Assembly: GCF_001494595.1 (NCBI RefSeq)
Contig: NZ_LN929908.1
Coordinates: forward strand, 2,703,716 to 2,767,715
From: Mycobacterium sp. M26
Lineage (GTDB): Bacteria > Actinomycetota > Actinomycetes > Mycobacteriales > Mycobacteriaceae
Reading direction: 5' to 3'
Length of the DNA: 64,000 nucleotides
Every line of letters begins with the position of its first letter. Position 1 is the stretch's first letter. The notes beneath the pieces were generated by a model. That model was not told the DNA's origin and did no database searches. It saw only the letters and a list, made by a program, of their open reading frames with translations. A program made the position numbers and the translations under genes. Below, one piece after another: positions 16,951 through 25,297 of the stretch.

Positions 16951-17577
16951 ATGGCCAAGGCCGCCGACGAGTCACCCGTGCGCGCCGACCCGGAGTCCCG
17001 GGTCGGTCGCTTCATGCGCTCCGCGCTGTCGATCCTGGCCGAGACCGGCCGCACCGACTTCACCGTCCTGGAGGTCGTCGAACGTTCCAAGACCTCGCTG
17101 CGCTCGTTCTACCAGCACTTTTCCACCAAGGATGAGCTTCTGCTGGCGTTGATCGACACGATCATGACCGAGTCGACGAAGACCTGGCGCACCGAGACCG
17201 AGTCGCTGCCCGCCGCCGAGGCGATGCACGTGCTCATCGAGCGGATCTGCACGCCGGCCGAAACCACCAAGCAGGACAGCATCAACCGCGGCCTGACCTA
17301 CTACAACGACCACCTCGCCGAGAGCCTGCCGCAGGAATACGCCCGCGTGCTCTCCCCACTGCACGAATTGATCGGCGAGATCCTGCAGCGCGGGATCGGC
17401 GAGGGCGTGTTCCGGGCCGACCTCGAAGTCCAGACCACGGCCGCGCTGATCATGCAGGCGGTCCTGGGCGCGATGCGATTGCGCAGTCTCGGCGTCGAGC
17501 TCAACGGCGTGCCGATCACCGGCGAGCACATCTACGACTTCTGCGTCCGCGGCCTGCTTCCGCCGCCCGGCGCCTAG
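16951..17577 (+). CDS. TetR-family transcriptional regulator
   Basis: A 208-residue TetR protein. The DNA-binding domain spans about residues 14-62 ('FMRSALSILAETGRTDFTVLEVVERSKTSLRSFYQHFSTKDEL'). The all-helical ligand domain ends in 'EHIYDFCVRGLLPPPGA'. ATG at 16951 is preferred over GTG at 16945: AAGG is correctly spaced and a TAAGGT box (16939-16944) ends just before. It is flanked by a thioesterase (divergent) and an amidohydrolase (downstream, 117-bp gap), both with GGTAACGTCATT in their promoters. It probably controls both in response to an acyl-CoA. Confidence 0.88.
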   Translation: MAKAADESPVRADPESRVGRFMRSALSILAETGRTDFTVLEVVERSKTSLRSFYQHFSTKDELLLALIDTIMTESTKTWRTETESLPAAEAMHVLIERICTPAETTKQDSINRGLTYYNDHLAESLPQEYARVLSPLHELIGEILQRGIGEGVFRADLEVQTTAALIMQAVLGAMRLRSLGVELNGVPITGEHIYDFCVRGLLPPPGA

Positions 17578-17646
17578 CCGTTCGCCCAGGTAGACGCACT
17601 CCCCACGACGTCACAAATCCGGTGGTGTTTAGCCTGCTCATCCCGT

Positions 17647-17661
17647 GGTAACGTCATTACC
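17647..17661. promoter_or_regulatory. Candidate operator GGTAA-CGTCA-TTACC upstream of the amidohydrolase
   Basis: The second exact copy of GGTAACGTCATT, here extended into a palindrome with 5-bp arms GGTAA/TTACC around CGTCA. It lies 33 bp before the ATG at 17695. The likely ligand is the TetR encoded immediately upstream. Confidence 0.55.
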
Positions 17662-17694
17662 GCTACCGACCAAGCACACTTCCAGGAGGCGGAG

Positions 17695-18924
17695 ATGCCC
17701 TCGCGCGAGCTGCCCTACCCGGTGTTCGATGCCGACAACCACTTCTACGAGCCGCAGGAAGCGCTGACCCAGTTCCTGCCCGAGAAGCGCAAGGGCGTCA
17801 TCGACTACCTCGACGTCCGCGGCCGCACCAAGATCGTGGTGCGCGGACACATCAGCGACTACATCCCCAACCCGACCTTCGAGGTCGTCGCGCGCCCCGG
17901 TGCGCAAGAGGAGTACTTCAAGCACGGCAGCGGCGGCAAGAGCTACCGCGAGGTGATGGGTAAGCCCATGAAGGCCATCCCCGCGTTCCGCAATCCCGAG
18001 GCGCGTATCGAGGTGATGGACGGCCTCGCGCTGGACTACACGATCATGTTCCCGACGCTGGCCAGCCTGGTCGAAGAGCGCCTCAAGGACGACCCCGAGC
18101 TGATCCTGGACATCGTCCATGCGCTCAACCAATGGATGTATGAGACATGGCGTTTCGACTACGAGGGCCGGATCTTCTCGACGCCGGTGATCAACCTCAG
18201 CATCGTCGACCGCGCGCTGGAGGAACTCGAGTGGTGCCTGGAGCGCGGCGCCAAGACCATCCTGGTGCGGCCGGCACCGGTGGCGGGTTTCCGGGGCACC
18301 CGGTCGATGGGCCTGCCCGAGTTCGACCCGTTCTGGGATGCCTGCGTCAAGGCCGGCATTCCGGTCTGCATGCACGCCTCAGACAGCGGGTATGCGCAGT
18401 ACCTCAACGACTGGGAGCCCGCTGAGGAGTTCCTGCCGTTCAAGCCGACGGCGTTCCGGATGGTGGCGATGGGTAAGCGGCCCATCGAGGACACCATGGC
18501 CGCGCTGGTCTGCCACGGCGCGTTCACCCGCAATCCGGGGCTGCGCATCCTGTCGATCGAGAACGGCGCCTCCTGGCTGCCCTACCTGTTGCACCAGTTC
18601 GAGGATGTGTTCGCCAAGCTCCCCCAGGAGTTCCCGGAGGATCCGGTGACGGCGTTCAAGCGGGGCGTGTATGTGGCCCCGTTCTGGGAGGACAACTTCA
18701 AGCAGATGGCCGACCTGATCGGCATCGACCGCATCATCTTCGGATCGGACTGGCCGCACCCCGAAGGCCTGGCCAACCCGATCAACCTGGTCGACGACCT
18801 CGTCGCGCAGGGCCTCAACGAAGAGGAACAGCGAAAGGTGATGGGCGGCAACCTGGTTGACCTCTTCGGAGTGCCCAACGTCTCGGTCCATAAGCCCGAC
18901 GTACCCGCGCTCGTCATCGCTTGA
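17695..18924 (+). CDS. Amidohydrolase-2 family metal-dependent hydrolase
   Basis: A 409-residue TIM-barrel hydrolase of the ACMSD/amidohydrolase-2 type. The N-terminal metal motif is DADNHFYE (DxDxH variant), the barrel strand bears 'VCMHASD', and the terminal 'FGSDWPHPEG' carries the catalytic Asp. In mycobacteria many paralogues sit in lipid or aromatic catabolic clusters with unassigned substrates. AGGAGGCGG lies 5 nt upstream of the ATG, a strong binding site. A near-perfect intrinsic terminator follows, so it is probably a single-gene unit. The neighbouring thioesterase and acyl-CoA dehydrogenases suggest a CoA- or acid-linked substrate. Confidence 0.82.
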   Translation: MPSRELPYPVFDADNHFYEPQEALTQFLPEKRKGVIDYLDVRGRTKIVVRGHISDYIPNPTFEVVARPGAQEEYFKHGSGGKSYREVMGKPMKAIPAFRNPEARIEVMDGLALDYTIMFPTLASLVEERLKDDPELILDIVHALNQWMYETWRFDYEGRIFSTPVINLSIVDRALEELEWCLERGAKTILVRPAPVAGFRGTRSMGLPEFDPFWDACVKAGIPVCMHASDSGYAQYLNDWEPAEEFLPFKPTAFRMVAMGKRPIEDTMAALVCHGAFTRNPGLRILSIENGASWLPYLLHQFEDVFAKLPQEFPEDPVTAFKRGVYVAPFWEDNFKQMADLIGIDRIIFGSDWPHPEGLANPINLVDDLVAQGLNEEEQRKVMGGNLVDLFGVPNVSVHKPDVPALVIA

Positions 18925-18946
18925 GCGAATCCGATCGTCAGAGTGG

Positions 18947-18983
18947 ACGTGCGCGCCGGGTCACCGGCGCGCACGTTCTTTCC
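18947..18983 (+). terminator. Strong intrinsic terminator after the amidohydrolase
   Basis: A perfect 13-bp stem has ACGTGCGCGCCGG (18947-18959) pairing with CCGGCGCGCACGT (18964-18976), a GTCA tetraloop, and TCTTTCC following. This is one of the few hairpins in the window with a T-rich tail. Confidence 0.85.
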
Positions 18984-19003
18984 ATGAAAGCGAGAACGGC
19001 GTC

Positions 19004-20137
19004 ATGACCGCTTCCCCCGAGATCCAGCTGTTCGCCTCCACCACTCAGTCGTTCCTGGACAAGGAAGTTCCCCTGAGCCGGATCCGCGAACTGCACCACG
19101 ACGGGCTGTCCTTCGAACGCGACTGGTGGCAGCGGGCCGCCGAACTCGGCTGGGCCAGCCTGCTGGTCCCCGAGGAACTCGGCGGCGGCAGCGTGTCCGG
19201 TGACGGCGTGGCCGACCTGGCCCTGGTGGCCGAGCACACCGGCAAGACGGTGGCCCCCGGACCGCTGCATCCGGTGAGCATCGTGCTGGCCGGCCTCGCC
19301 GACGCCGAGGACGCCGACCGGCACACCGAGACCATCGAGGCACTGGTGTCCGGCGAATCGGTGGCCTCGTGGGCCGTCTACGAGCCCGGATCACCCTGGA
19401 ATCCGTTGCAGCCTACAGTGACTGCGACAGCGTCAGGAAGCGGTTTCCGGATCGACGGCGTCAAGGACCGGGTGGAGGCCGGTGCCGACAGCGACATCCT
19501 GCTGGTGGTGGCCGACGTCGACGGCGCCGCCCGGCAACTCCTGGTGCGCACCGACTCCCCGGGTGTCACCGTCGAGCCGCAGCGCTCGGTGGACCTGGTC
19601 AAGTCCTACGCCCGGGTCACCTTCGACGGGGTCGAGGTCGACGAGTCGGCGGCGGTCGGCACCGCCGAGCAGACTGCGGCAATGGTGGCCCGCCAGACAC
19701 AGATCGCCTTGATCCTGCAGTGCGCCGAGACCGTCGGCATTCTGCAGACCGTCTTCGATATGACCGTGCAGTGGGGTTTCGACCGCCATTCATTCGGCCG
19801 GCCCCTGGTGTCGTATCAGGCGCTCAAACACATCTACGCCGACCTCAAGATCTGGCTGGAAGCCTGCCGGGCCACCACCAAGACCGCTGTCGCAAAGGTG
19901 GGTGAGCGGGAGCCCGACGCCGACTTCGCGGTCAGTGTGGCCAAATCCTATGTGGCCGAACATGCCCCGGACATGGTGCAGCGCTGTGTGCAGATGCACG
20001 GCGGCATCGGTGTCACCTGGGAGCACGACCTGCATCTGTATCTGCGACGGGTGACCCTGTACCGCTCGCTGTACGGCACCCCCGAAGAACACAACCTCCT
20101 CGTGTACCGGATGACCAAAGAGCTGGAGTCCGCCTGA
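19004..20137 (+). CDS. Acyl-CoA dehydrogenase, probable non-canonical subunit
   Basis: A 377-residue acyl-CoA dehydrogenase. The N-terminal helical domain ('WWQRAAELGWASLLVPEELGG') precedes a middle beta domain ('LVKSYARVTFDGVEVDE') and the C-terminal helices ('RHSFGRPLVSYQALKHIYADL', 'QMHGGIGVTWEHDLHLYLRR'). It ends without the GGTxEIxRN motif found in the partner gene, having 'YGTPEEHN' instead. Its stop overlaps the next gene's ATG by 1 bp. Mycobacteria make heterotetrameric dehydrogenases from such adjacent unequal pairs (for example ChsE1-ChsE2 in sterol side-chain degradation). A joint enzyme is therefore likely. Confidence 0.88.
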   Translation: MTASPEIQLFASTTQSFLDKEVPLSRIRELHHDGLSFERDWWQRAAELGWASLLVPEELGGGSVSGDGVADLALVAEHTGKTVAPGPLHPVSIVLAGLADAEDADRHTETIEALVSGESVASWAVYEPGSPWNPLQPTVTATASGSGFRIDGVKDRVEAGADSDILLVVADVDGAARQLLVRTDSPGVTVEPQRSVDLVKSYARVTFDGVEVDESAAVGTAEQTAAMVARQTQIALILQCAETVGILQTVFDMTVQWGFDRHSFGRPLVSYQALKHIYADLKIWLEACRATTKTAVAKVGEREPDADFAVSVAKSYVAEHAPDMVQRCVQMHGGIGVTWEHDLHLYLRRVTLYRSLYGTPEEHNLLVYRMTKELESA

Positions 20138-21384
20138 TGACCACGACCACCGCCACCCAGACCGAATCGGTCGTCGAGTTCGCCGCCCGCGCGCGCAAAT
20201 GGCTGTCGGAGAACATGCCCTCGATCGACCCCAACAATCCGCCGGAGGCCGACCGCGGCGAGGAGGGCCCCTGGCTGCGCGCCCGGGAACTCCAGAAGAA
20301 GCTGTGGGAGGGCGGTTTCGCCGGCATCTGCTTCCCGCGGGAGTACGGCGGGCTGGGCCTGCCCATCGAGTATCAGCGGGCCTTCGACCTCGAGTCGCGC
20401 ACCTACGAGATGCCGATCATCCTCAACACCCCGACGTTCACCATCTGCGCGGCCACCATCCTGGACATGGGCAGCGAAGAGCAGAAGCGCCAGCACATCG
20501 GTGGGGCGCTGCGCGGCGACGAGGTTCTGGTGCAACTGCTCTCCGAGCCCAACGGCGGCTCGGATCTGGCCGGAGTGATCACCCGCGCTGACCGCCGTGG
20601 CGACAAGTGGATCGTCAACGGCGCAAAGACCTGGAGCACCAGCGCTTTCGCGGCGGACTACGGGCTGATGCTGGCCCGCACCAACTGGGACGTGCCCAAG
20701 CACGAGGGTCTGACGATGTTCCTGGTGCCGATCAATTCACCGGGTATCACGTTGCGCCGCATCAAGCAGGTCAACGGTTCGATCGAATTCTGCGAGGAGT
20801 TCTTCGACGGTCTGGAACTCGGCGACGATGCCGTGGTCGGTGCGGTCAACGACGGCTGGGCGGTGGCCTCCCGCCAGCTCTACCACGAGCGGCGGGCCGT
20901 CGGCGGCGGCTCGGAGTTCTCCAGCGGCATCGGCGCCGAAGGCAAGACCGACAAGCCGGTCGACTATGGCGCACTGCTCGAGCAGACCGGCCAGGCCGAC
21001 AACACGCACCTGCAGGAGCTGGCCGGCCGCGCGCTGGTGCACCGCGCCGTGCAAGAGCAGTTGATCGACCACGTCTATCACGGCGTCAACGATGGATCGC
21101 TGCCGCCGGCGGCGGGCTCGATCATCCGGATCTCCCACGCCGAGACCCTCAACCTCGAACTCGACACCACGCTGGCGATCACCGCCAGCTCCGGGGTGAT
21201 CGACACCGGGGATGATCTGTTCGAGATCGGCAACCGCTACCTGTCCCGGCAGACGGCGTCCCTCGGCGGCGGCACCACCGAGGTGGCCCGCAACGTGATC
21301 GGTGAACGGGTGCTGGGCTTTCCGCGCGAGCTCGCCGCCGACAAGGGTGTGCCGTTCAATCAGGTCAAGCGCGGCCGCAGCTAG
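20137..21384 (+). CDS. Acyl-CoA dehydrogenase, canonical partner subunit
   Basis: A 415-residue acyl-CoA dehydrogenase. The FAD-binding segment is 'LLSEPNGGSDLAGV' and 'WIVNGAKTWSTSAF'. The C-terminus has 'LGGGTTEVARNVIGERVLGFPRE', corresponding to the GGTSEIQRNIIAERVLGLPR family signature. It begins at an ATG overlapping the previous stop (TGATG), the usual sign of co-translation. It probably forms an alpha2beta2 complex with the 377-residue neighbour and introduces an alpha-beta double bond into a bulky acyl-CoA. The substrate cannot be named from sequence. Confidence 0.9.
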   Translation: MTTTTATQTESVVEFAARARKWLSENMPSIDPNNPPEADRGEEGPWLRARELQKKLWEGGFAGICFPREYGGLGLPIEYQRAFDLESRTYEMPIILNTPTFTICAATILDMGSEEQKRQHIGGALRGDEVLVQLLSEPNGGSDLAGVITRADRRGDKWIVNGAKTWSTSAFAADYGLMLARTNWDVPKHEGLTMFLVPINSPGITLRRIKQVNGSIEFCEEFFDGLELGDDAVVGAVNDGWAVASRQLYHERRAVGGGSEFSSGIGAEGKTDKPVDYGALLEQTGQADNTHLQELAGRALVHRAVQEQLIDHVYHGVNDGSLPPAAGSIIRISHAETLNLELDTTLAITASSGVIDTGDDLFEIGNRYLSRQTASLGGGTTEVARNVIGERVLGFPRELAADKGVPFNQVKRGRS

Positions 21385-21457
21385 CTTCGGGCGCCACTGT
21401 GGGTGCTGTGCACACCTTTTCGCCGTTTCCCGTGCATATCCCCCACACTCGCCGCAG

Positions 21458-22474
21458 CTAGAACAGGCTCAGTTGCGGCTCGACTGGCACAGGCTGCGGC
21501 ACGGGGGCGGCCGACCGGAACGGCCGGTGGTCTCCGGTGAGCCGGTACTTGGCCACCAGGGGCGCCGCCCGCTGACGCAGCATCTCCCGGTAGTCGGCGG
21601 GCAGGTAGGCGCTGCGCCGGTACAGGTTTCGGTAGGTCGGCACCAGCTCGGGATGGGAGCGGGCCAGCCAGCTCATGAACCACCCGCGGGTCGAGCTTCG
21701 CAGGTGCAAACCGAACACCGTGACACCGGTGGCACCGGCGGCGGCGATCTGGCCCAGCAGGCTGTCGAGATGCTCCTCGGAGTCGGTGAGATGCGGCAGT
21801 ACCGGTGCAACCATCACGTGGCAGTCCAGTCCGGCGTCGCGGACTGCCGAGATCAGGCCGAGGCGCGCAGTCGGTGACGGCGTGCCGGGCTCGACATCGT
21901 GGTGCAGCTCAGGGTCGGCCACTGCCAGTGAGATCGCCACCGACAGCGGAACCCGTTGTGCCACCTCAGCGATCAGCGGAAGATCACGGTGTAGCAGGGT
22001 GCCTTTGGTCAGAATCGACATCGGCGTCCCGGAATCGGCGAGCGCGGTGAGGATGCCGGGCATCAGTTGGTAACGTCCCTCGGCCCGTTGATAGGGATCG
22101 GTATTGGTGCCCAGCGCGACGGTCTCCCGACGCCACGACGGCCGGGCCAGTTCGCGCCGCAGCACCTCGACGATGTTGGTCTTGACCACGATCTGGCTGT
22201 CGAAGTCCCCGCCCGGGTCGAACTCCAGATACTCGTGGGTGGGGCGGGCGAAGCAGTACCGGCAGGCGTGTGCACACCCGCGGTAGCCGTTGACGGTGTA
22301 CTGGAACGGCAGCATGGCCGCCGACGGGATCTTGTTCAGCGCCGACTTGCACAGCACCTCGTGGAAGGTCACCCCGTTGAACTGCGGGGTGCGCACGGTC
22401 CGGACGAACCCGATGCGCTGCAGTCCGGGCAGCGCTCCGTCGTCGACCCTGATCCCCTGGTCCGACCACCGCAC
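21458..22474 (-). CDS. Radical SAM protein, SOS-regulated (Rv2578c-like)
   Basis: A 338-residue radical SAM protein. The cluster motif is CAHACRYC (CxxxCxxC) in 'GYRGCAHACRYCFARP', resembling the spore photoproduct lyase-like Rv2578c family. GTG at 22474 is chosen because the conserved N-terminus 'VRWSDQG...DDGALPGLQRIG' begins there. A perfect LexA box sits 9 bp upstream. From memory, M. tuberculosis Rv2578c is DNA-damage inducible; the intact box here agrees. The reaction is unknown; a role in repair or nucleotide damage is inferred from regulation. Confidence 0.85.
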   Translation of the reverse strand: MRWSDQGIRVDDGALPGLQRIGFVRTVRTPQFNGVTFHEVLCKSALNKIPSAAMLPFQYTVNGYRGCAHACRYCFARPTHEYLEFDPGGDFDSQIVVKTNIVEVLRRELARPSWRRETVALGTNTDPYQRAEGRYQLMPGILTALADSGTPMSILTKGTLLHRDLPLIAEVAQRVPLSVAISLAVADPELHHDVEPGTPSPTARLGLISAVRDAGLDCHVMVAPVLPHLTDSEEHLDSLLGQIAAAGATGVTVFGLHLRSSTRGWFMSWLARSHPELVPTYRNLYRRSAYLPADYREMLRQRAAPLVAKYRLTGDHRPFRSAAPVPQPVPVEPQLSLF

Positions 22475-22482
22475 CCCACCAT

Positions 22483-22498
22483 TCGAACGCGTGTTCGA
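22483..22498. promoter_or_regulatory. LexA (SOS) box
   Basis: TCGAAC-GCGT-GTTCGA is an exact match to the mycobacterial SOS consensus TCGAAC-N4-GTTCGA, with perfect dyad symmetry. It lies in the 31-bp gap between the GAF-EAL gene stop (22506) and the radical SAM start (22474). Confidence 0.92.
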
Positions 22499-22505
22499 TG
22501 ATCTG

Positions 22506-23786
22506 TCAACCCCGGTTGTCGGACATCCATGGACCCGCCGGCTGTGGTCGGCCGAGATAGAAGCCCTGACCGTATTCAACGCCCAGACCGATCAGCGTCT
22601 GCACCTGATTTGCTGTCTCGACAACCTCGGCCACGGTGATGGCGTTCAACTCCGACGCCAGTGCGTTGAGGGCGGTGGACAACGCCCGTTTGGCGGGATC
22701 GGTATCGATGTCGGTGATCAACTCACCGTCGATCTTGATGACGTCGGGGTGCAGCCGCAGTATCTGGGTGAAGCTGGCGTAGCCGGCACCGGCATCGTCG
22801 ACGGCGATCCGGATGCCGCGATCGCGTATCCGGGTGAGACTCTCGGCAAGGTCGTCGGGGAACGGTTCATGCTCGGTGAGTTCGACGACCAGAGGCCGGT
22901 CCTGCGATAGCAGCATGTCCTGAATCGCCGGCTCGCACGCGGCTCCCGGGCTCAGGTTGACGGTGACGGGCCAATCGCCGGGAATCCGGGGGGCGGCGGT
23001 CAGGACAGTGTGTAGCGCGGCGTGTTCGAGGTCGATACCGCGGCCAACCCGGCGGGCAGCACCAAACCACTGCATGGGTGTCAGGTCCGGCGAAGCGGGA
23101 AACCGCGTCAGGCCTTCGTAGGCGACCGTTGCGCTACTGGGCAGATGGACGATGGGCTGGAAGACCGCACTGAGAGCGTCAGGCTGCATGAGCAGGGCAT
23201 CGAGCTGGTCCTGCAGCCCTTGGGCCTCCACCACTTCCGGCAACAGAATCGAAGCAACGAATCTCGCTGTGAGGGTGCGCTTTCCGGTCTCATCAACGTC
23301 CGCCATCGCGTACGTCACGGCAGAAACGAACTCGCTGATCTCAAGCATGAGATCGACGTCTGATTCGTCGAAGGCATGTGGTGCCCGGGCGACCAGGAGC
23401 AGCGATCCGAAGGGCTGATCGCCATGCACCAGGGGAATCACCGCCCATGACCGGGTTCCCCACTGCTGGTTCATGGCGCGTACGCGCGGCGACAACCGCG
23501 AGTCGACCCTGGCGTCATCCACCAGCTGGGGCTTTCGCTCGCTGGCCGCCAGGCCTTGCAGGCTGTTGTCGCTGGGCACGGCGAAACCTGTCGTCGCCGC
23601 CGCCACCACCCCGTAGGCGGAGACGGTGACATACGCGTCATCGGAGGCACGAAGTAATGCGACGGCTGCTCCATCGGCTTTCGGCATGAGGGCACACGCC
23701 TGCTGGGCTATTCGGCCCATCAACGACGCTGGATCCATCACGGTCGCCAGCGCCGGAACCAACTTGTCCACGTGCCCCCTCGCCAC
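22506..23786 (-). CDS. GAF-EAL cyclic-di-GMP phosphodiesterase-like protein
   Basis: A 426-residue cytosolic protein. An N-terminal GAF sensor domain spans about residues 20-160 ('LVPALATVMDPASLMGRIAQQA', 'WAVIPLVHGDQPFGSLLLVA'). A C-terminal EAL domain spans about 185-420. EAL residues seen: YEGLTR (EAL to EGL), NLSP, ELTEHE, DDAGAGYASF (usual DDFGxG), IKIDGEL, AEVVE and GQGFYLGRP. The metal-binding Glu, Asn, Asp pair and Lys are kept, so phosphodiesterase activity is possible despite the altered DDFGT loop. A GGDEF protein lies at the far end of the window. Confidence 0.88.
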   Translation of the reverse strand: MARGHVDKLVPALATVMDPASLMGRIAQQACALMPKADGAAVALLRASDDAYVTVSAYGVVAAATTGFAVPSDNSLQGLAASERKPQLVDDARVDSRLSPRVRAMNQQWGTRSWAVIPLVHGDQPFGSLLLVARAPHAFDESDVDLMLEISEFVSAVTYAMADVDETGKRTLTARFVASILLPEVVEAQGLQDQLDALLMQPDALSAVFQPIVHLPSSATVAYEGLTRFPASPDLTPMQWFGAARRVGRGIDLEHAALHTVLTAAPRIPGDWPVTVNLSPGAACEPAIQDMLLSQDRPLVVELTEHEPFPDDLAESLTRIRDRGIRIAVDDAGAGYASFTQILRLHPDVIKIDGELITDIDTDPAKRALSTALNALASELNAITVAEVVETANQVQTLIGLGVEYGQGFYLGRPQPAGPWMSDNRG

Positions 23787-24128
23787 GAGCTAACGCGATG
23801 GAACTTGTCGCCGCAAATTGACGATACCGATGTTTCGGCGCTACGAGCGCTTATTTGCCGGTGCTAGCCGCGACCGTCGGCGATTCCTCGAGTGCGCCTG
23901 GGCCTCGCATGGCGCAATGTAGGGCGCTACCCGTCGACTAACGCCGCGCGGCTTGCGTGAAGGCGTACAGGGCATTCATCGTGGCCATCGCCGAGGGTAT
24001 CGAGGGAATGATCCAGTACCGCAACGATGTTTGCGCTCGGCCCGCAAGCGGCCGGCACAATTCCAACGATCTATCCACGTCCCTCGAGGGGTCAACGCGG
24101 GGCACCCGCCACCGGGTGAATAGCCCGG
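23787..24128. other. 342-bp region without a supportable gene
   Basis: Short frames on both strands cross part of it (for example 23957-24154 plus and 23938-24183 minus). None has a ribosome binding site, a recognisable fold or typical third-position GC. It presumably contains the promoter of the minus-strand GAF-EAL gene and the 3' end region of the DUF3052-like gene. Local AT content is higher than in neighbours. It could include a gene remnant. Confidence 0.4.
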
Positions 24129-24524
24129 TTACTTCTTGCGCCAGACAAACTTGAGGCCGGAATACACCTCTGATACGGCGCACACCTTGACGTCGACAAG
24201 TCCGGTCGGAAGCAATACGTCGCGCAGCGTCTGTTCGGTGACATCAGTGGGAATCTTGGACGCTTTCTTGGGCCATGAGATCCAGAACATCTGCTGTGGT
24301 TGCTCCAGCTGCTGGACTCGCTCGGCAATGTCAACGAGTTCAGAGCTCGTCGAAATGAAATAGTGCAGATAGTTCGCACACCGTTCGTCGGTCGTCACTG
24401 TCGTGTCGTTCTGCACATCGCCGAGTTCCGCCCACACGTCCGGCGGCATGTTGGAGACGTACACCTGCATGCCGGGTTTGATACCGAGTTTGTCGCGAAG
24501 GGAACGGTGCGAATAGCCGGCCAT
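24129..24524 (-). CDS. DUF3052-like small protein
   Basis: A 131-residue protein starting 'MAGYSHRSLRDKLGIKPGMQVYVSNMP', the opening typical of DUF3052-type proteins. It has a central 'LHYFISTSSELVDIAERVQQLEQPQQMFWISWPKKASK' and ends 'VCAVSEVYSGLKFVWRKK'. The family is widespread in actinobacteria and has no firm function. The long upstream frame in phase would overlap the neighbouring gene, so the internal ATG at 24524 is preferred, although no good ribosome binding site precedes it. It shares strand with the gene at 24583-25248 (58-bp gap). Confidence 0.7.
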   Translation of the reverse strand: MAGYSHRSLRDKLGIKPGMQVYVSNMPPDVWAELGDVQNDTTVTTDERCANYLHYFISTSSELVDIAERVQQLEQPQQMFWISWPKKASKIPTDVTEQTLRDVLLPTGLVDVKVCAVSEVYSGLKFVWRKK

Positions 24525-24582
24525 CGGGAAATTATGCGGCGCGCTCAACAGAATGGTGAACGCTCCCTGGGGCGCTGCCCAC

Positions 24583-25248
24583 TCAGTCGTCCAACTCCCC
24601 CGCGATCCCCCGCTCCAACGCCCCGCGCGTTCGGTCCGGCAGCACCACCAGCCCGTCGAGTTCACCGCGGGCCAGGTCGTAGGCGCGCTCGCGTTCCTGC
24701 GGCGTGGCCCCCCGGTCGGCGGCCACCCGCAGCAGGCTCTGCGCACGGGTCAGGCGCTGCTGGTCCTCGCGGCTGAAATCGCTGCGCCGCCGGCGCACCG
24801 CCTCGGCTTCGGCGGCCTGGAACGCCGTCGCATAGGCCTCGACAGCATCGAGGTACTCGCGCGCGGCCTCGGGATCGTCCAGCAGGTCCTCGGCCTTGGC
24901 CGGCCGCAGCAGATCCGCCCGCAGCTTGGCCCGGTGAAACGCCACCGTCAGCGGCTCACGCATATCGGTCATCACCGGGAAGTCCAGCAGTTTGGCGGCA
25001 TCGAGTTCGTAGTCCAGCCACCGCGAATCGGTACGGCTGTGCTGGTCGAGCACCCGGGTGATGGTGCGCCATTGCGCGGCTTGGCTTTTCGGCTCGGAGC
25101 GCACCACAGTCGGCGCCTCCACCTCCGGCGGCGACTGGCCCTGGCGCCGGTTGATCGCGCTGACACCCTTGACCGCGGCATAGATCGCGCCCGCCAACGG
25201 CACCAGGATGAGCAGCAGCTCGGCCAACCGGAAGATCATCCCCACCAC
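24583..25248 (-). CDS. Uncharacterised single-pass membrane protein
   Basis: A 221-residue protein with one N-terminal membrane segment (about residues 4-26, 'FRLAELLLILVPLAGAIYAAV'). A charged, largely alpha-helical cytosolic region follows, rich in Arg, Glu and Ala ('AEAEAVRRRRSDFSREDQQRLTRAQSLLRVAADRGATPQERERAYDLARGELDGL'). That stretch could form coiled coil. I do not recognise a family. It is divergent from the TetR-dhaA operon, so its promoter is near the twin operators at 25275-25313 and might share their control. Confidence 0.75.
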   Translation of the reverse strand: MVGMIFRLAELLLILVPLAGAIYAAVKGVSAINRRQGQSPPEVEAPTVVRSEPKSQAAQWRTITRVLDQHSRTDSRWLDYELDAAKLLDFPVMTDMREPLTVAFHRAKLRADLLRPAKAEDLLDDPEAAREYLDAVEAYATAFQAAEAEAVRRRRSDFSREDQQRLTRAQSLLRVAADRGATPQERERAYDLARGELDGLVVLPDRTRGALERGIAGELDD

Positions 25249-25274
25249 TTCAGCATGCCACCACAGGGTATTGG

Positions 25275-25290
25275 CATGATGCCCATCATG
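25275..25290. promoter_or_regulatory. Palindromic operator, copy 1 (CATGATG-CC-CATCATG)
   Basis: Perfect 7-bp arms with a 2-bp spacer. An identical palindrome with an AA spacer follows 23 bp downstream. The pair lies directly upstream of the tetR-dhaA operon and facing the divergent membrane-protein gene. Confidence 0.8.
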
Positions 25291-25297
25291 TGATTAG

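Noticed and set aside
23938..24183. Small genes on either strand in the gap after the GAF-EAL gene
   Set aside because: No ribosome binding site, no recognisable fold and conflicting frames.
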